Source of the DNA: Oscillatoriaceae cyanobacterium Prado104
GTDB taxonomy: Bacteria; Cyanobacteriota; Cyanobacteriia; Cyanobacteriales; Microcoleaceae
NCBI GenBank assembly: GCA_025454405.1
Contig: JALOON010000052.1
Location: 53,933-117,932, forward strand
DNA length: 64,000 nucleotides
Direction of reading: 5' to 3'
Shown: in pieces, positions 25,111-34,696 of the stretch
How positions within the stretch are numbered: the first letter of the stretch is position 1
How the letters are laid out: each line of letters starts with the position of its first letter
Position numbers and translations under genes: made by a program
Notes under the pieces: model-generated
What the model saw: the letters and a program-made list of their open reading frames with translations, nothing else
What the model was told of the DNA's origin: nothing
The model's database searches: none

Positions 25111-25932
25111 CTAATGACTCCTAACTAATGACTTTTCTTCAGATTGTGTCAAAAAATTTCGCCCTTGCATAATTGCATAAAGGTCAACATCGGTTTCTAA
25201 TAAACAAGCGTGTCCGCTGTGAGGAAGCAATACCATTTTTGCATGAGGAATTACCTTGACTAAAAGCTTCGCTTCTGCTGCTGAAGGTAACAGTCGATCG
25301 GCACCGCTGGCAATTACTAGCGTCGGCTGTTCGATCCTCCGCAATTGGTCTTCGCTAACATCGAACGATCGCACTAAGGCCAATCTCCACGCAGAAGTTG
25401 TTTGAGGTACTGCTTTCATCGCTTCTAACAAAGCGCGCCTGTCTTCCTCAGTAATACTTCCCAAAGATGCTAAAAATGGCAGCAAACCGATAACAGATAG
25501 GGGATAAAGATGCGCCGGCAACCACTGAGTTAAATAAGAACCCCACTGTACCCACGGTTGCTGTCGGAAAGAAGAAGCCGGATTGACTAAAATTAGCCGA
25601 TCGCAAATTTGGGGATTTTCTAAAACTACTTTCATCGCCAAGCAGCCCCCAAAGGATTCGCCGCACAAATAAACGGGTCTTTGCTGGTTTTTTCCTGCTT
25701 GTTTCTCTGCTGCAATCAGGGCAATTGTTTCGCTGACTAATACATCCCAACTTCTCATGTCATCGGCCGGTATGGCCAAGCAGCGAATATCAAAATAATT
25801 TGCTAATTTAGGAATTTGCGATCGCAGCAGCAAACCCCCTCCATCCATACCTGGTAAAAATATAAATAACGGGCGATCGTACTTCGGCGGTTTTGGCTTT
25901 AAAAAACGAACCTTGTTGTTAGCATCAGGCAT
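25111..25932 (-). CDS. Alpha/beta hydrolase, esterase/lipase type (273 aa)
   Basis: From ATG 25932 the protein reads MPDANNKVRFLKPKPPKYD. The oxyanion region FIFLPGMDGGGLL is at about 23-35, the nucleophile elbow GESFGG at 91-96 (Ser93), an Asp in IASGADRLLPS and a His in HSGHACLLE complete the triad. The frame remains open far upstream, but that part is translated repeat DNA (25935-26155) and is left out. It sits directly downstream of an acyltransferase gene on the same strand. Plant phytyl ester synthases fuse these two domains in one chain, so the pair may act together on phytol or plastoquinol esters; that is inference. Confidence 0.75.
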   Translation of the reverse strand: MPDANNKVRFLKPKPPKYDRPLFIFLPGMDGGGLLLRSQIPKLANYFDIRCLAIPADDMRSWDVLVSETIALIAAEKQAGKNQQRPVYLCGESFGGCLAMKVVLENPQICDRLILVNPASSFRQQPWVQWGSYLTQWLPAHLYPLSVIGLLPFLASLGSITEEDRRALLEAMKAVPQTTSAWRLALVRSFDVSEDQLRRIEQPTLVIASGADRLLPSAAEAKLLVKVIPHAKMVLLPHSGHACLLETDVDLYAIMQGRNFLTQSEEKSLVRSH

Positions 25933-25934
25933 GA

Positions 25935-26155
25935 TTAAAGTTGATAGTTGACAGTTGACAGTTGACAGTTGGGAATCGGGCATCGGGCATTGGGAATTGG
26001 GCATTGGGCATTGGGCATCGGGCATCGGGCATTGGGCAAAGCATAGCCCAGGGATTGGGCATTGGGAATTCTCCATTTCTCCCACTCTCCCCCTCTCCCC
26101 CTCTCCCCCTCTCCCACTCTTCCCCTCTCCCCCTCTCCCCCTCTCCCTCTCCTCA
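25935..26155. repeat. GGGCATT and CTCCCCCT repeat arrays
   Basis: GACAGTT units, then 7-bp GGGCATT/GGGAATT/GGGCATC units (about 25975-26070), then CTCTCCC-rich units (26075-26152) fill the space between the hydrolase and acyltransferase genes. They lie just beyond the acyltransferase stop at 26153. Confidence 0.8.
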
Positions 26156-26878
26156 AACACACCCTTGTTCGAGTAATTGTGCAATTTCGCCCTGACAGTG
26201 ATCTGTAAGTTCGGCAACAACTGCTTTGGCTTGTTTGCCTCGATATAGTTGTTGCTGGCGGGGTGTAATCCAGTAGGGACGACCGATTAAAATGTTAACT
26301 CTCTGATACACGATTAGAGGATGCCATCCAGATCGATCGAACAGCGGTTCGGAAGGATCGAACAAACTCAACAACTTCAGCGGTATACCCGATCGTACCG
26401 ACTTTTCGTCAAAAGAGGCGATCGCCACCGGCAAAACCGCCAAATCCCGCACCGGCGCGCGCAAAGCCAAATGAGCAAATCCCCGCTGAAACTTCCCCAC
26501 AGTATTCGGACTGGTAAACTTGACCATCGGTTCTGCACCCTCTGGAAACACGCCCACCATCTCGCTGCTTTGCAGCAAAGCCGTTGCTTGCGCAAAAAAA
26601 TGCTGCTGTCGGTGCTCGGGTTGTTCCAAGGGAAAAGCCCCGAAAGAAGTAACTACCTCCCGGACTACCGGGACTTGACCCATGTAGTGATGGCAAGCAA
26701 AGCGAATCTGACGGCCTAAAGCAGCCGTCAGCAACAGGGGATCGAGGAAACTGCGGTGATTGCTGACCACCAAAACCGGCTCCTGTTGGGGAATCCGGTC
26801 TTCCCGGTACAGAAACATCTGCGTTCCCAAACCGGCCAGGAAACAGCGCGAAATCAGCAACGTGCTTTCTGAAGACAT
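26153..26878 (-). CDS. PlsC-type 1-acylglycerol-3-phosphate acyltransferase family protein (241 aa)
   Basis: The HX4D catalytic motif appears as NHRSFLDP (His41, Asp46), and GVFPEGAEP (about 107-115) is the substrate-binding block of the LPLAT family. No long N-terminal membrane segment is seen, but a hydrophobic patch at residues 8-24 may associate with membrane. It transfers acyl groups from a carrier to a hydroxyl acceptor. The downstream hydrolase gene, about 220 bases away across repeats, follows in the same direction. In slr2103-like cyanobacterial enzymes, such an acyltransferase makes phytyl or plastoquinol esters and triacylglycerol, which is a possible role here; ordinary phospholipid synthesis is the alternative. 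Confidence 0.8.
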   Translation of the reverse strand: MSSESTLLISRCFLAGLGTQMFLYREDRIPQQEPVLVVSNHRSFLDPLLLTAALGRQIRFACHHYMGQVPVVREVVTSFGAFPLEQPEHRQQHFFAQATALLQSSEMVGVFPEGAEPMVKFTSPNTVGKFQRGFAHLALRAPVRDLAVLPVAIASFDEKSVRSGIPLKLLSLFDPSEPLFDRSGWHPLIVYQRVNILIGRPYWITPRQQQLYRGKQAKAVVAELTDHCQGEIAQLLEQGCV

Positions 26879-27162
26879 GGGCGAAAAGACTGGTGCGAGG
26901 CGATAAAGGTTGATTCCATCCTCAGGTAGGTTAACATTTCTTTACTAACTTTGCGATCGGTCATCAAGTAGATTTTCCCATCTACCTTTGCTTTATAGTC
27001 GAGGACGCATAGGACGATCGGAAATTAAGTTTTTTAATAAAAAATTGCATTTGCTCTTTTAATACTTATAAAAAAAATTAAGCTGCTTTGGTATAGCAAC
27101 TGCCTAGAGGATTATGGCGTAAACTGAGAATAGTTTTTTGTTGCAGAGCCATCGCACCACTC

Positions 27163-28383
27163 ATGCCTCACTTCTACAGCTACGAGATACGCCAGAAAGT
27201 CATTCCAGCAATCCAGCTTGATTGCTTAAAAATTATTGCCCTATCGCTAAAGCGACAAAACCAAACAGGAGATTTTCTAGCTTGGTTGCTAGTATCTACG
27301 GCCCTGCTTCTGGCTTCCCTGACTTTGACAACTGCAGCTCGCGCCGCCAACCCGGAACACATCAAGCAACTGTTAGAAACAAAACAATGCAAAGGTTGCG
27401 ATTTAACAAACGCTAAATTAAAGGGTGCGAGTCTAGAGGGAGCAAATTTGGAAGGAGCTAATTTAGAAGGTGTATATTTGTACAAAGCTTATCTTGTCAA
27501 CGCTAATCTTAGCGGTGCCAATGTCAGATCGGCAGACTTAGGAGATGTCAACATGAAAGGGATTAACCTTAGCGGTGCTGACCTGAGCAAGACTAATCTC
27601 AAAGGTAACGATATGACTGGCGCTAACTTAGAAAATGCCAACTTATCTGGAGCTATTTTAAAGTGTAATAAAATAACTAGAACTAAACTGACTTATGCCA
27701 ACCTCAAAAAAGCTAACTTGAGTAATGCTAATCTCAAGGGAGTATCCCTTGTAGGTGCCAATATTGCAGGTGCCAACCTCACCCAAGTTGATTTAAGGCA
27801 TGATACTTATCATGATGGGAAGACTATCTACATTATTCCTGCCTACCTCAGTGGTGCTAATTTGAGTAATGTCAATTTTAGCAATGCTAAGCTACATCGT
27901 GCTATTTTCTATAGAGCCAATTTGAGTAATGCCATTTTAACTAACGCTGATATGAATGATGTTGATTTGGAAAAAACTCAATTAGTTGGAGCAAATCTAA
28001 CGAATGCTTCTCTAAACACAACAAACTTGCATAGTGCCAATTTGAACTATGCCATTTTAACTAACGCTAAAATGAATAATGCTAATTTGGTAATGGCTCA
28101 ATTAATAGGAGCAAATTTAACGAAAGCTTCTCTAAGAAAAGCAAACTTACAAGGAGCAAATTTAAGTAATGCCAACCTCAGCAATGCCGATCTTCTGAAG
28201 TCCAAACTTGTTGATGCTAACCTCACAAATGCTATCTTAAAATCGGCTCGCTTGGTAGATATAAACATGAGTAGAGCTAACTTAATGGGGGCAGACATCA
28301 GCGGTGCGGAAATGCGTAAAAATAACCTCTGTGATGTCATAATGCCAGATGGCACAAAAACTCAAGAAGGTTGTAGCAAATAA
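27163..28383 (+). CDS. Exported pentapeptide-repeat protein (406 aa)
   Basis: A basic N-terminus of about 38 residues is followed by a hydrophobic segment (about 40-58) ending TTAARAAN, a probable signal peptide or anchor. The short segment EHIKQLLETKQCKGCDL then leads into A(N/D)LxX pentapeptide repeats from about residue 75 to 395 (LEGANLEGANLEG, LSNANLKG and so on). The C-terminus, NLCDVIMPDGTKTQEGC, is a cap seen in cyanobacterial pentapeptide proteins. These form right-handed beta-helices; most cyanobacterial ones have no known role. The long polar extension before the hydrophobic core is unusual, so a later start is possible. Confidence 0.8.
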   Translation: MPHFYSYEIRQKVIPAIQLDCLKIIALSLKRQNQTGDFLAWLLVSTALLLASLTLTTAARAANPEHIKQLLETKQCKGCDLTNAKLKGASLEGANLEGANLEGVYLYKAYLVNANLSGANVRSADLGDVNMKGINLSGADLSKTNLKGNDMTGANLENANLSGAILKCNKITRTKLTYANLKKANLSNANLKGVSLVGANIAGANLTQVDLRHDTYHDGKTIYIIPAYLSGANLSNVNFSNAKLHRAIFYRANLSNAILTNADMNDVDLEKTQLVGANLTNASLNTTNLHSANLNYAILTNAKMNNANLVMAQLIGANLTKASLRKANLQGANLSNANLSNADLLKSKLVDANLTNAILKSARLVDINMSRANLMGADISGAEMRKNNLCDVIMPDGTKTQEGCSK

Positions 28384-28612
28384 TACCGAACTCTGCGATA
28401 GAGAATGTCTGACGCCTTGCCTCCTAACACGGGCGATTGCTATATTTACGGAAAGCAACAATCTATAAAGTCTTGTTGCAACTTCTGTAAAAATGCTTAA
28501 AATAGCTTCCAAACCGATCGACAGCAGCTAAAATTAGAAATTCACAGCGCCGATTGACGCGCTGTCACAGTATTTTTGCACGAGTCCTAATAGCAATCTC
28601 GCGAGGCATCAA

Positions 28613-28927
28613 ATGGATAAAATTCAAAACTATCGCCTTAAGTGCACGCTAACCTTCGGCGACATTTACGGTCAAATCATTGTTTGGTTGATTGTCATTT
28701 TCCTGAGTCTGGCTTCGGCACTAGCCTTGTGGAGTAGCGCCCGCCAAATCTACGCTTTAGCCACAGTCGGCTTAATCCTAGTTCTGTCTTTACCGTTCTT
28801 GCTGTTCGCTTTTGTGACAACTCTCCTCAACAATATCGAAGTGCTTGCAGTAGATCCGGCTACCGAATCCAAACCCTCTGCTAGCGGTAGTTTGCCCGGT
28901 CAAAATCCAGCCCAAGCCATTGGTTAA
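28613..28927 (+). CDS. Small two-helix membrane protein upstream of sdhA (104 aa)
   Basis: Two hydrophobic segments (about 21-41 and 47-70) follow a polar N-terminus, and a Ser/Pro-rich soluble tail ends the protein. No named family is recognised. It lies 128 bases before the succinate dehydrogenase flavoprotein gene. Because many succinate dehydrogenases need membrane anchors, a link is tempting, but the sequence shows no haem-ligand pattern, and a terminator-like hairpin separates the two genes. GAGG lies before the ATG. Confidence 0.5.
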   Translation: MDKIQNYRLKCTLTFGDIYGQIIVWLIVIFLSLASALALWSSARQIYALATVGLILVLSLPFLLFAFVTTLLNNIEVLAVDPATESKPSASGSLPGQNPAQAIG

Positions 28928-28974
28928 TTCGATCGAACAATCTCAAATCCAAGTTCAAACTAAACTCCAAAAGT

Positions 28975-29010
28975 TAAAAACTTCCTTATTTTTACATGAG
29001 GGAGTTTTTT
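28975..29010 (+). terminator. Terminator-like hairpin between the small membrane gene and sdhA
   Basis: AAAAACTTCCT and AGGGAGTTTTTT pair across a 9-15 base loop and end in a T run, as in intrinsic terminators. It lies 48 bases past the small gene's stop and about 46 bases before the sdhA start. Confidence 0.55.
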
Positions 29011-29055
29011 ATGAGCAAATATATCTAAAGGAGAACACTAAAAACCGATCGAACA

Positions 29056-30783
29056 ATGCTAGAACACGACGTAATTATCGTTGGTGGCGGTTTAGCAGGT
29101 TGCCGCGCGGCGGTAGAAATTGCCCGCACTGACCCCAGTTTGAAAGTAGCTGTCGTTGCCAAAACTCACCCGATTCGATCGCACTCTGTGGCAGCCCAAG
29201 GAGGCATGGCATCCAGCTTGCAAAATGTCGATCCCGAAGACAGTTGGAAAGCCCATGCTTTCGACACCGTAAAAGGTTCAGACTATTTAGCAGATCAAGA
29301 CGCAGTAGAAATTCTCACCCGCGAAGCGCCCGGTGTCATCATCGATTTGGAACACATGGGCGTATTATTTTCTCGTCTCCCAGACGGCAGAATTGCCCAA
29401 CGCGCTTTCGGAGGTCATTCCCACCGCCGCACCTGCTACGCCGCCGACAAAACCGGTCACGCCATCCTCCACGAATTAGTGAACAATCTGCGCCGCTACG
29501 GAGTTCACGTCTATCAGGAATGGTACGTCAAGCGCCTGATTTTGGAAGAAGGCCAAGCCAAGGGCGTAGTTATGTACCGCATGATAGATGGCGAAATTGC
29601 CGTAGTGCGCGCTAAGGCAGTGATGTTTGCTACGGGAGGTTACGGCCGAGTTTACAATACCACGTCGAACGATTACGCTTCCACGGGAGACGGTTTGGCG
29701 ATGACGGCTTTAGCTGGCTTGCCGCTAGAAGATATGGAATTCGTGCAGTTTCACCCGACAGGTTTGTATCCCGTGGGAGTGTTGATTTCCGAAGCTGTGC
29801 GGGGCGAAGGCGCTTATTTAATCAATGCCGACGGCGAACGCTTTATGGCGAGATACGCGCCCAGCCGCATGGAATTAGCGCCGAGAGATATTACATCAAG
29901 GGCAATCTCTTTAGAAATTCGCGCCGGCCGGGGAATTCACCCCGACGGCAGTGCGGGCGGTCCCTTTACTTACCTGGATTTGCGGCACATGGGACGCGAA
30001 AAAATCATGAGCAAAATTCCTTTTGCTTGGGAAGAAGCGCACCGATTGTTAGGGATTGATGCTGTAAATCAGCCCATGCCCGTGCGTCCGACAGTGCACT
30101 ATTCAATGGGGGGAATTCCGACTAATATCAGCGGGCAAGTTCGCAGCGGTGCTAGCGGTTTGGTTGAGGGTTTCTTTGCAGCCGGCGAAGCAGCTTGCGT
30201 GTCAGTTCACGGCGCTAATCGTTTGGGCAGCAACTCGCTTTTGGAATGCGTAGTTTACGGCAAAGTTACGGGTGCAACTATAGCACAATACGTGCAAAAT
30301 CGCAAGTTACCTGCAGTAGACGAAAAGCGGTATATCAAGGAAGCCGAAGAGCAAATTCAAGCACTTTTAGAGCGTCCCGGACAGTACCGAATTAACGAAG
30401 TGCGGCAAAAATTCCAAGATACGATGACCGAGTATTGCGGAGTTTTTCGCAACGCTGAATTGATGCAAACGGGGTTGCAGAAATTGGAGGAATTGCAGAA
30501 ACAATATCAAGAAGTTTTCTTGGACGACAAGGGTAAATCTTGGAATACGGAACTTGTCGAAGCTTTGGAATTGCGTAATTTGCTAGTCGTGGGGCAAATG
30601 ATTTTAACAGCGGCTTTGAACCGCAAGGAAAGTCGGGGAGCTCACGCGCGGGAAGATTTTACCGATCGCGATGATGTGAATTTCTTGAAGCATACGCTGG
30701 CATATTATTCGCCTGCTGGCATTGATTTGGATTACATGCCGGTGGCAATTACGATGTTTGAGCCACAGGAAAGAAAGTATTGA
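29056..30783 (+). CDS. sdhA: Succinate dehydrogenase/fumarate reductase flavoprotein subunit (575 aa)
   Basis: Catalytic subunit that oxidises succinate to fumarate with covalent FAD. VIIVGGGLAGCRAAVE (5-20) is the FAD-binding fold; IRSHSVAAQGGMASS (about 38-52) carries the His that binds FAD; RAFGGHSHRRTCYAADKTGH is the substrate-site region; HPTGLYP and ARDITSRAI motifs and the C-terminal SRGAHAREDF are all family-typical. In cyanobacteria the subunit genes are usually unlinked, which fits the absence of sdhB here. AAAGGAGA lies 21 bases before the ATG, farther than usual. A GGTGCGCA hairpin follows the stop. Confidence 0.95.
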   Translation: MLEHDVIIVGGGLAGCRAAVEIARTDPSLKVAVVAKTHPIRSHSVAAQGGMASSLQNVDPEDSWKAHAFDTVKGSDYLADQDAVEILTREAPGVIIDLEHMGVLFSRLPDGRIAQRAFGGHSHRRTCYAADKTGHAILHELVNNLRRYGVHVYQEWYVKRLILEEGQAKGVVMYRMIDGEIAVVRAKAVMFATGGYGRVYNTTSNDYASTGDGLAMTALAGLPLEDMEFVQFHPTGLYPVGVLISEAVRGEGAYLINADGERFMARYAPSRMELAPRDITSRAISLEIRAGRGIHPDGSAGGPFTYLDLRHMGREKIMSKIPFAWEEAHRLLGIDAVNQPMPVRPTVHYSMGGIPTNISGQVRSGASGLVEGFFAAGEAACVSVHGANRLGSNSLLECVVYGKVTGATIAQYVQNRKLPAVDEKRYIKEAEEQIQALLERPGQYRINEVRQKFQDTMTEYCGVFRNAELMQTGLQKLEELQKQYQEVFLDDKGKSWNTELVEALELRNLLVVGQMILTAALNRKESRGAHAREDFTDRDDVNFLKHTLAYYSPAGIDLDYMPVAITMFEPQERKY

Positions 30784-30788
30784 TTGTG

Positions 30789-30838
30789 AGGGCGCGTACT
30801 GCGCGCTTTACTAATTGGTAGGGTGCGCATTGCGCACC
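30789..30838 (+). terminator. Two GC-rich hairpins after sdhA
   Basis: GGGCGCG-TACTG-CGCGC lies at about 30790-30805 and the perfect GGTGCGCA-T-TGCGCACC at 30822-30838. The second matches the hairpin after the OYE gene. Confidence 0.5.
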
Positions 30839-30985
30839 TTACGAATTGACAAATACCGATCGGCTATAATTATCCCAACCCTTGATTTCCTTGGCTATAC
30901 TTACCAGATATAGCAAGACAAAGACAGCATAAAATAACCAAGATTGCTAAAATACTGATATCTACCTCAGCTAAAGTGCAAAAAT

Positions 30986-33900
30986 ATGCTTCGAGGAAGT
31001 TTGGACGGAGACATTCTAAATGGTTTGCTCGTCGCTGATATCATCCTAGCCGATGCAGGACAAGATACCGTTACAGGCGGTGGCGGACATGACTCTATTT
31101 GGGGCGAAGAAGGGAGCGACGAGATAGATAGCAATGATGGCAGCGATACCATTTATGGTGGAAAAGAAAATGATATAGTCCGAGGCAATGAAGGAGATGA
31201 TTGGGTATCGGGCGATCGAGGAGAAGACACTCTTTTTGGCAACTCTGGCAATGACACCTTATTGGGTGGAGAAGGCAAAGACTTACTCTACGGCGGAGAA
31301 GATAATGACTTTCTCAATGGTGAAACTTATAGTGATGGCTTAAATGGCAAGGAAGGCAATGATATTGTATATGGAGGGAAAAGTAACGATTTAGTACGGG
31401 GTGGCAAAGCCAGCGACAGATTATTTGGTGACAATGGCAATGATGTAATTTGGGGTGACGAAGGTAGCGATACTTTAACAGGTGGTAATGGATGCGACTT
31501 GTTTGTCATCGGCAGAATGTTTCACATTCCAGGGGTGCGGACGACGGGAGGTTCCACACTTGTTAATGCCGATTTTTGTACTGACTTTCGCAACGGGCAA
31601 GACTTCATTGGACTTGCTAACAATTTGGAATTTGGCGATCTGAATATCTTTCAAGGTAGTGGAGAATTTGCCGAAGACACCATTATTCAAGATCGGCTGA
31701 CGGGGGAATATTTAATTATATTGCAAGGAGTTAATAGCAACAGCATTACAGCAGCTAACTTTACTAAGTCTATTCAATCGATCGCTTCAGTTTTAAGTTT
31801 TAGTTCTCAAAACTTTCAAATTAGGGAAGATGGAACTCCTATAGTTGCGGTAAAAGTCGAACGTACAGGGTGCGAATTAGATACCCCTGCGACAGCAACT
31901 ATTGTGTTTGAGGATGGTTCAGCTAAAGCACCCAATGATTATAACAATACTCCCATTCTGGTCAATTTTGCTCCTGGAGAAACCAGTAAAGCAGTGAGGT
32001 TTTCCATTGCGGACGATACTATTTACACGGGGACTCGATCGTTTAATATTCGCTTGATAGATGCCAGCCCAGAGGTAACGATTGCATTAAATGATACAGC
32101 GGAGGTGGCGATCGCGGATAATGACAGTCCACCAGTACCAACCCCTTCCTCCTTATTGAGTGAAGTATCGACACCTGCACTGACACCTGCGCCAACACCT
32201 TTTGCACCGACACCTGCGCCAACACCTGCACCGACACCTGCACCAACACCAATTCCTGCGCCAACACCAACACCTATACCAACACCAACACCTATACCAA
32301 CACCCGAACCAACCCCAACACCGGAACCAACCCCAACACCTATACCAACATCCGAACCAACCCCAACACCGGAACCAACCCCAACACCTATACCAACATC
32401 CGAACCAACCCCGACACCGGAACCAACCCCAACACCTATACCAACACCCGAACCAACCCCGACACCTGCGCCCACTCCGACACCTGCACCAACACCCGAA
32501 CCAACCCCGACACCTGCACCAACACCGGAACCAACCCCGACACCTGCGCCAACCCCGACACCTGCACCAACACCGGAACCAACCCCGACACCTGCGCCAA
32601 CACCCGCACCAACCCCAACACCCGCACCAACTCCAACACCTGCGCCAACACCCGCACCAACCCCAACACCCGCACCAACTCCAACACCAATACCTACGCC
32701 AACTCCAACACCGATACCTGTGCCAACCCCAACACCAATACCTGCGCCAACCCCAACACCAACACCAACACCAATTCCAGGGGTATTAGCATTTACCAAT
32801 GCTAGCTACAGCGGCACTGAAGGCAACAGCGGCGCAGTTAACAAAGTGGCAGCTACTATTCAACGTACAGGTGGCAGTGATGGTGCCGTCAGCGTACAAG
32901 TGCAACTCGATACAGGTAGCACAGCTATTTCTCCTGACGACTACACTAATAATTTGCCACTAACGATCGATTTTGCTAGTGGAGAAACAAGCAAAAACAT
33001 AGAAATTATTATCGTAGGAGATACGGTATTAGAACCAGATGAAACGATTAATCTAAGATTAGTCAATCCTGCAAGTGGAGCTACTTTAGGAAGCCAGCAA
33101 ACTGCTACTTATACAATTCAAAATGACGATACCCTACCCGTAATTACGATCGACAATGCCAGCCTTGCAGAAGGCAATAGCGGTATTACTAATATTACTT
33201 TTACTGTTAGCCTGACATCAGGAAGCAGCCAAATTGTTACTGTGGACTATGCTACAGCCAATGGCAGCGCTACGGCAGGAGTTGATTATACAGCTACTAG
33301 CGGTACTCTAACATTTTTACCTGGAGGAGCGTTGACTCAGGCGATCGCCGTGGCAGTTCAAACAGATACAATTACGGAAGTTAATGAAAATTTCGCTGTC
33401 AACTTGACCAATCCTAATAATGCTGCGATCGCGAACGATCGGGGTATTGGTACTATTATCAATGATGACGGTGCCATCCGCGGCGTTAAGTGGAACGACA
33501 CAGACGGTGACGGAGTACAAGATGCGGGCGAACCTGGATTAGCTGGTTGGACTATTTATTTAGATTTAAACAACAATGGCCGACTAGATGCTGCAGAACC
33601 ATCTGCTATAACTAATGCTAACGGCGAGTACGCCCTGAGTAATTTATCGCCAGGAACTTATACTGTTGCTGAAGTACAGCAACGGTGCTGGAAACCAACA
33701 TTTCCAGGCAGCAGCAGTGGCGGTTCCGGTACTGGCGGAAATATATTAGTCAGCGTCAATAATACAATTCGGGAATATACTCAAGCTGGTACTCCTGTTG
33801 CTGCTGCTATTAATGTTCCTTCTCCAGGAGACGACGAGCTGAGAGATATTATTTTAGATGGTAGCGGTTTGATTTATGGTTATAACGGTACGTTTGACCC

Positions 33901-34609
33901 TTATTTAAGTACCTACAATTCTAGTACGAACACTTGGAGACACAATACCTTTGCTGGTTGGAGTACAGTCAATAACGGCAGCTATGGGGGGATTGCTACT
34001 TATCAAAACTATGTTTATTTAACTGATATGCGAACCTTCGGCCCAGAAGATGATACGCCGAGTGGGATTGTCCGATTTGATGCTAGCTCTAATTCCTTTG
34101 CTCGTTTTGCCAACACTTTTGAATTTATGGACTTGACAATGGGTTTGGATGGTATACTTTATGCCTTAATCTATGATGAACGTACAGTCAATGCTTACAA
34201 TCCCATTACAATGGATTTATTGTGGACAACAACTCTTGCTCAAAATGTCAGAGGTATTGCTGTTAATGAAGATGGCGATATTTTTGGCTCGTCTTATAAT
34301 AATGGAAACATCTATCACTTCGATTGCGATGGCACTGCATTAAATTTTACCTATAGTGGATTCAACAACCTCCACGATATGAACATTTCTTTTGATGGGA
34401 AACTGCTAGCTGGACATAGATTTGGACAGGTTATTGTTACAGATGAGTCTCTCAATAGCATTAGCTCTTTTTATGCGGGTAACGACGACACTTTTGTCGC
34501 TTTTAGTACACCTCAAATTCCCATGACACGGATTAATTCACAACACAGTGTTAATTTAGGTTCCGGGGCAATTGTTAACGCGATAAATTTTGGTAGTATA
34601 GCTCCGTAG
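30986..34609 (+). CDS. Large RTX / Calx-beta / Thr-Pro-rich protein (1207 aa)
   Basis: RTX GGxGxDxLxG repeats fill about residues 1-175, unusually at the very N-terminus. Then come a Calx-beta domain (about 262-382), a Pro/Thr/Ala/Glu linker of about 215 residues (383-598), two more Calx-beta domains (600-828), an SdrD-B-like domain with Ca2+-loop sequences GVKWNDTDGDGVQDAGEPG (about 831-905), and a C-terminal beta-propeller-like region (920-1200) with several blades. No signal peptide is visible. Together these suggest an extracellular, calcium-dependent surface protein. Because RTX repeats begin within ten residues of the proposed start, an earlier start or a lost N-terminus is possible. 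Confidence 0.85.
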   Translation: MLRGSLDGDILNGLLVADIILADAGQDTVTGGGGHDSIWGEEGSDEIDSNDGSDTIYGGKENDIVRGNEGDDWVSGDRGEDTLFGNSGNDTLLGGEGKDLLYGGEDNDFLNGETYSDGLNGKEGNDIVYGGKSNDLVRGGKASDRLFGDNGNDVIWGDEGSDTLTGGNGCDLFVIGRMFHIPGVRTTGGSTLVNADFCTDFRNGQDFIGLANNLEFGDLNIFQGSGEFAEDTIIQDRLTGEYLIILQGVNSNSITAANFTKSIQSIASVLSFSSQNFQIREDGTPIVAVKVERTGCELDTPATATIVFEDGSAKAPNDYNNTPILVNFAPGETSKAVRFSIADDTIYTGTRSFNIRLIDASPEVTIALNDTAEVAIADNDSPPVPTPSSLLSEVSTPALTPAPTPFAPTPAPTPAPTPAPTPIPAPTPTPIPTPTPIPTPEPTPTPEPTPTPIPTSEPTPTPEPTPTPIPTSEPTPTPEPTPTPIPTPEPTPTPAPTPTPAPTPEPTPTPAPTPEPTPTPAPTPTPAPTPEPTPTPAPTPAPTPTPAPTPTPAPTPAPTPTPAPTPTPIPTPTPTPIPVPTPTPIPAPTPTPTPTPIPGVLAFTNASYSGTEGNSGAVNKVAATIQRTGGSDGAVSVQVQLDTGSTAISPDDYTNNLPLTIDFASGETSKNIEIIIVGDTVLEPDETINLRLVNPASGATLGSQQTATYTIQNDDTLPVITIDNASLAEGNSGITNITFTVSLTSGSSQIVTVDYATANGSATAGVDYTATSGTLTFLPGGALTQAIAVAVQTDTITEVNENFAVNLTNPNNAAIANDRGIGTIINDDGAIRGVKWNDTDGDGVQDAGEPGLAGWTIYLDLNNNGRLDAAEPSAITNANGEYALSNLSPGTYTVAEVQQRCWKPTFPGSSSGGSGTGGNILVSVNNTIREYTQAGTPVAAAINVPSPGDDELRDIILDGSGLIYGYNGTFDPYLSTYNSSTNTWRHNTFAGWSTVNNGSYGGIATYQNYVYLTDMRTFGPEDDTPSGIVRFDASSNSFARFANTFEFMDLTMGLDGILYALIYDERTVNAYNPITMDLLWTTTLAQNVRGIAVNEDGDIFGSSYNNGNIYHFDCDGTALNFTYSGFNNLHDMNISFDGKLLAGHRFGQVIVTDESLNSISSFYAGNDDTFVAFSTPQIPMTRINSQHSVNLGSGAIVNAINFGSIAP
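32130..32785. repeat. Pro-Thr repeat array inside the 1207-aa gene
   Basis: Degenerate CCNACN codons with larger blocks (CCNACNCCNGAACCAACC and variants) encode a TPTPEPTPTP-like linker. Like the array at 23694-24060, its other strand is open and encodes Gly-Val repeats. The two arrays share codon composition, which suggests common origin or sequence exchange. Confidence 0.85.
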
Positions 34610-34696
34610 AAGTGTGAAAAAAATGCAGTAAGTGTCAAATTAGCGTTCAATTAAAGTTTTACCTCACTAGAATAAATGAGTTTTTTACTATTTTAT

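Noticed and set aside
25935..26220. N-terminal extension of the hydrolase by 96 codons
   Set aside because: It is translated repeat DNA and overlaps the end of the acyltransferase gene; the alpha/beta-hydrolase fold starts after ATG 25932.
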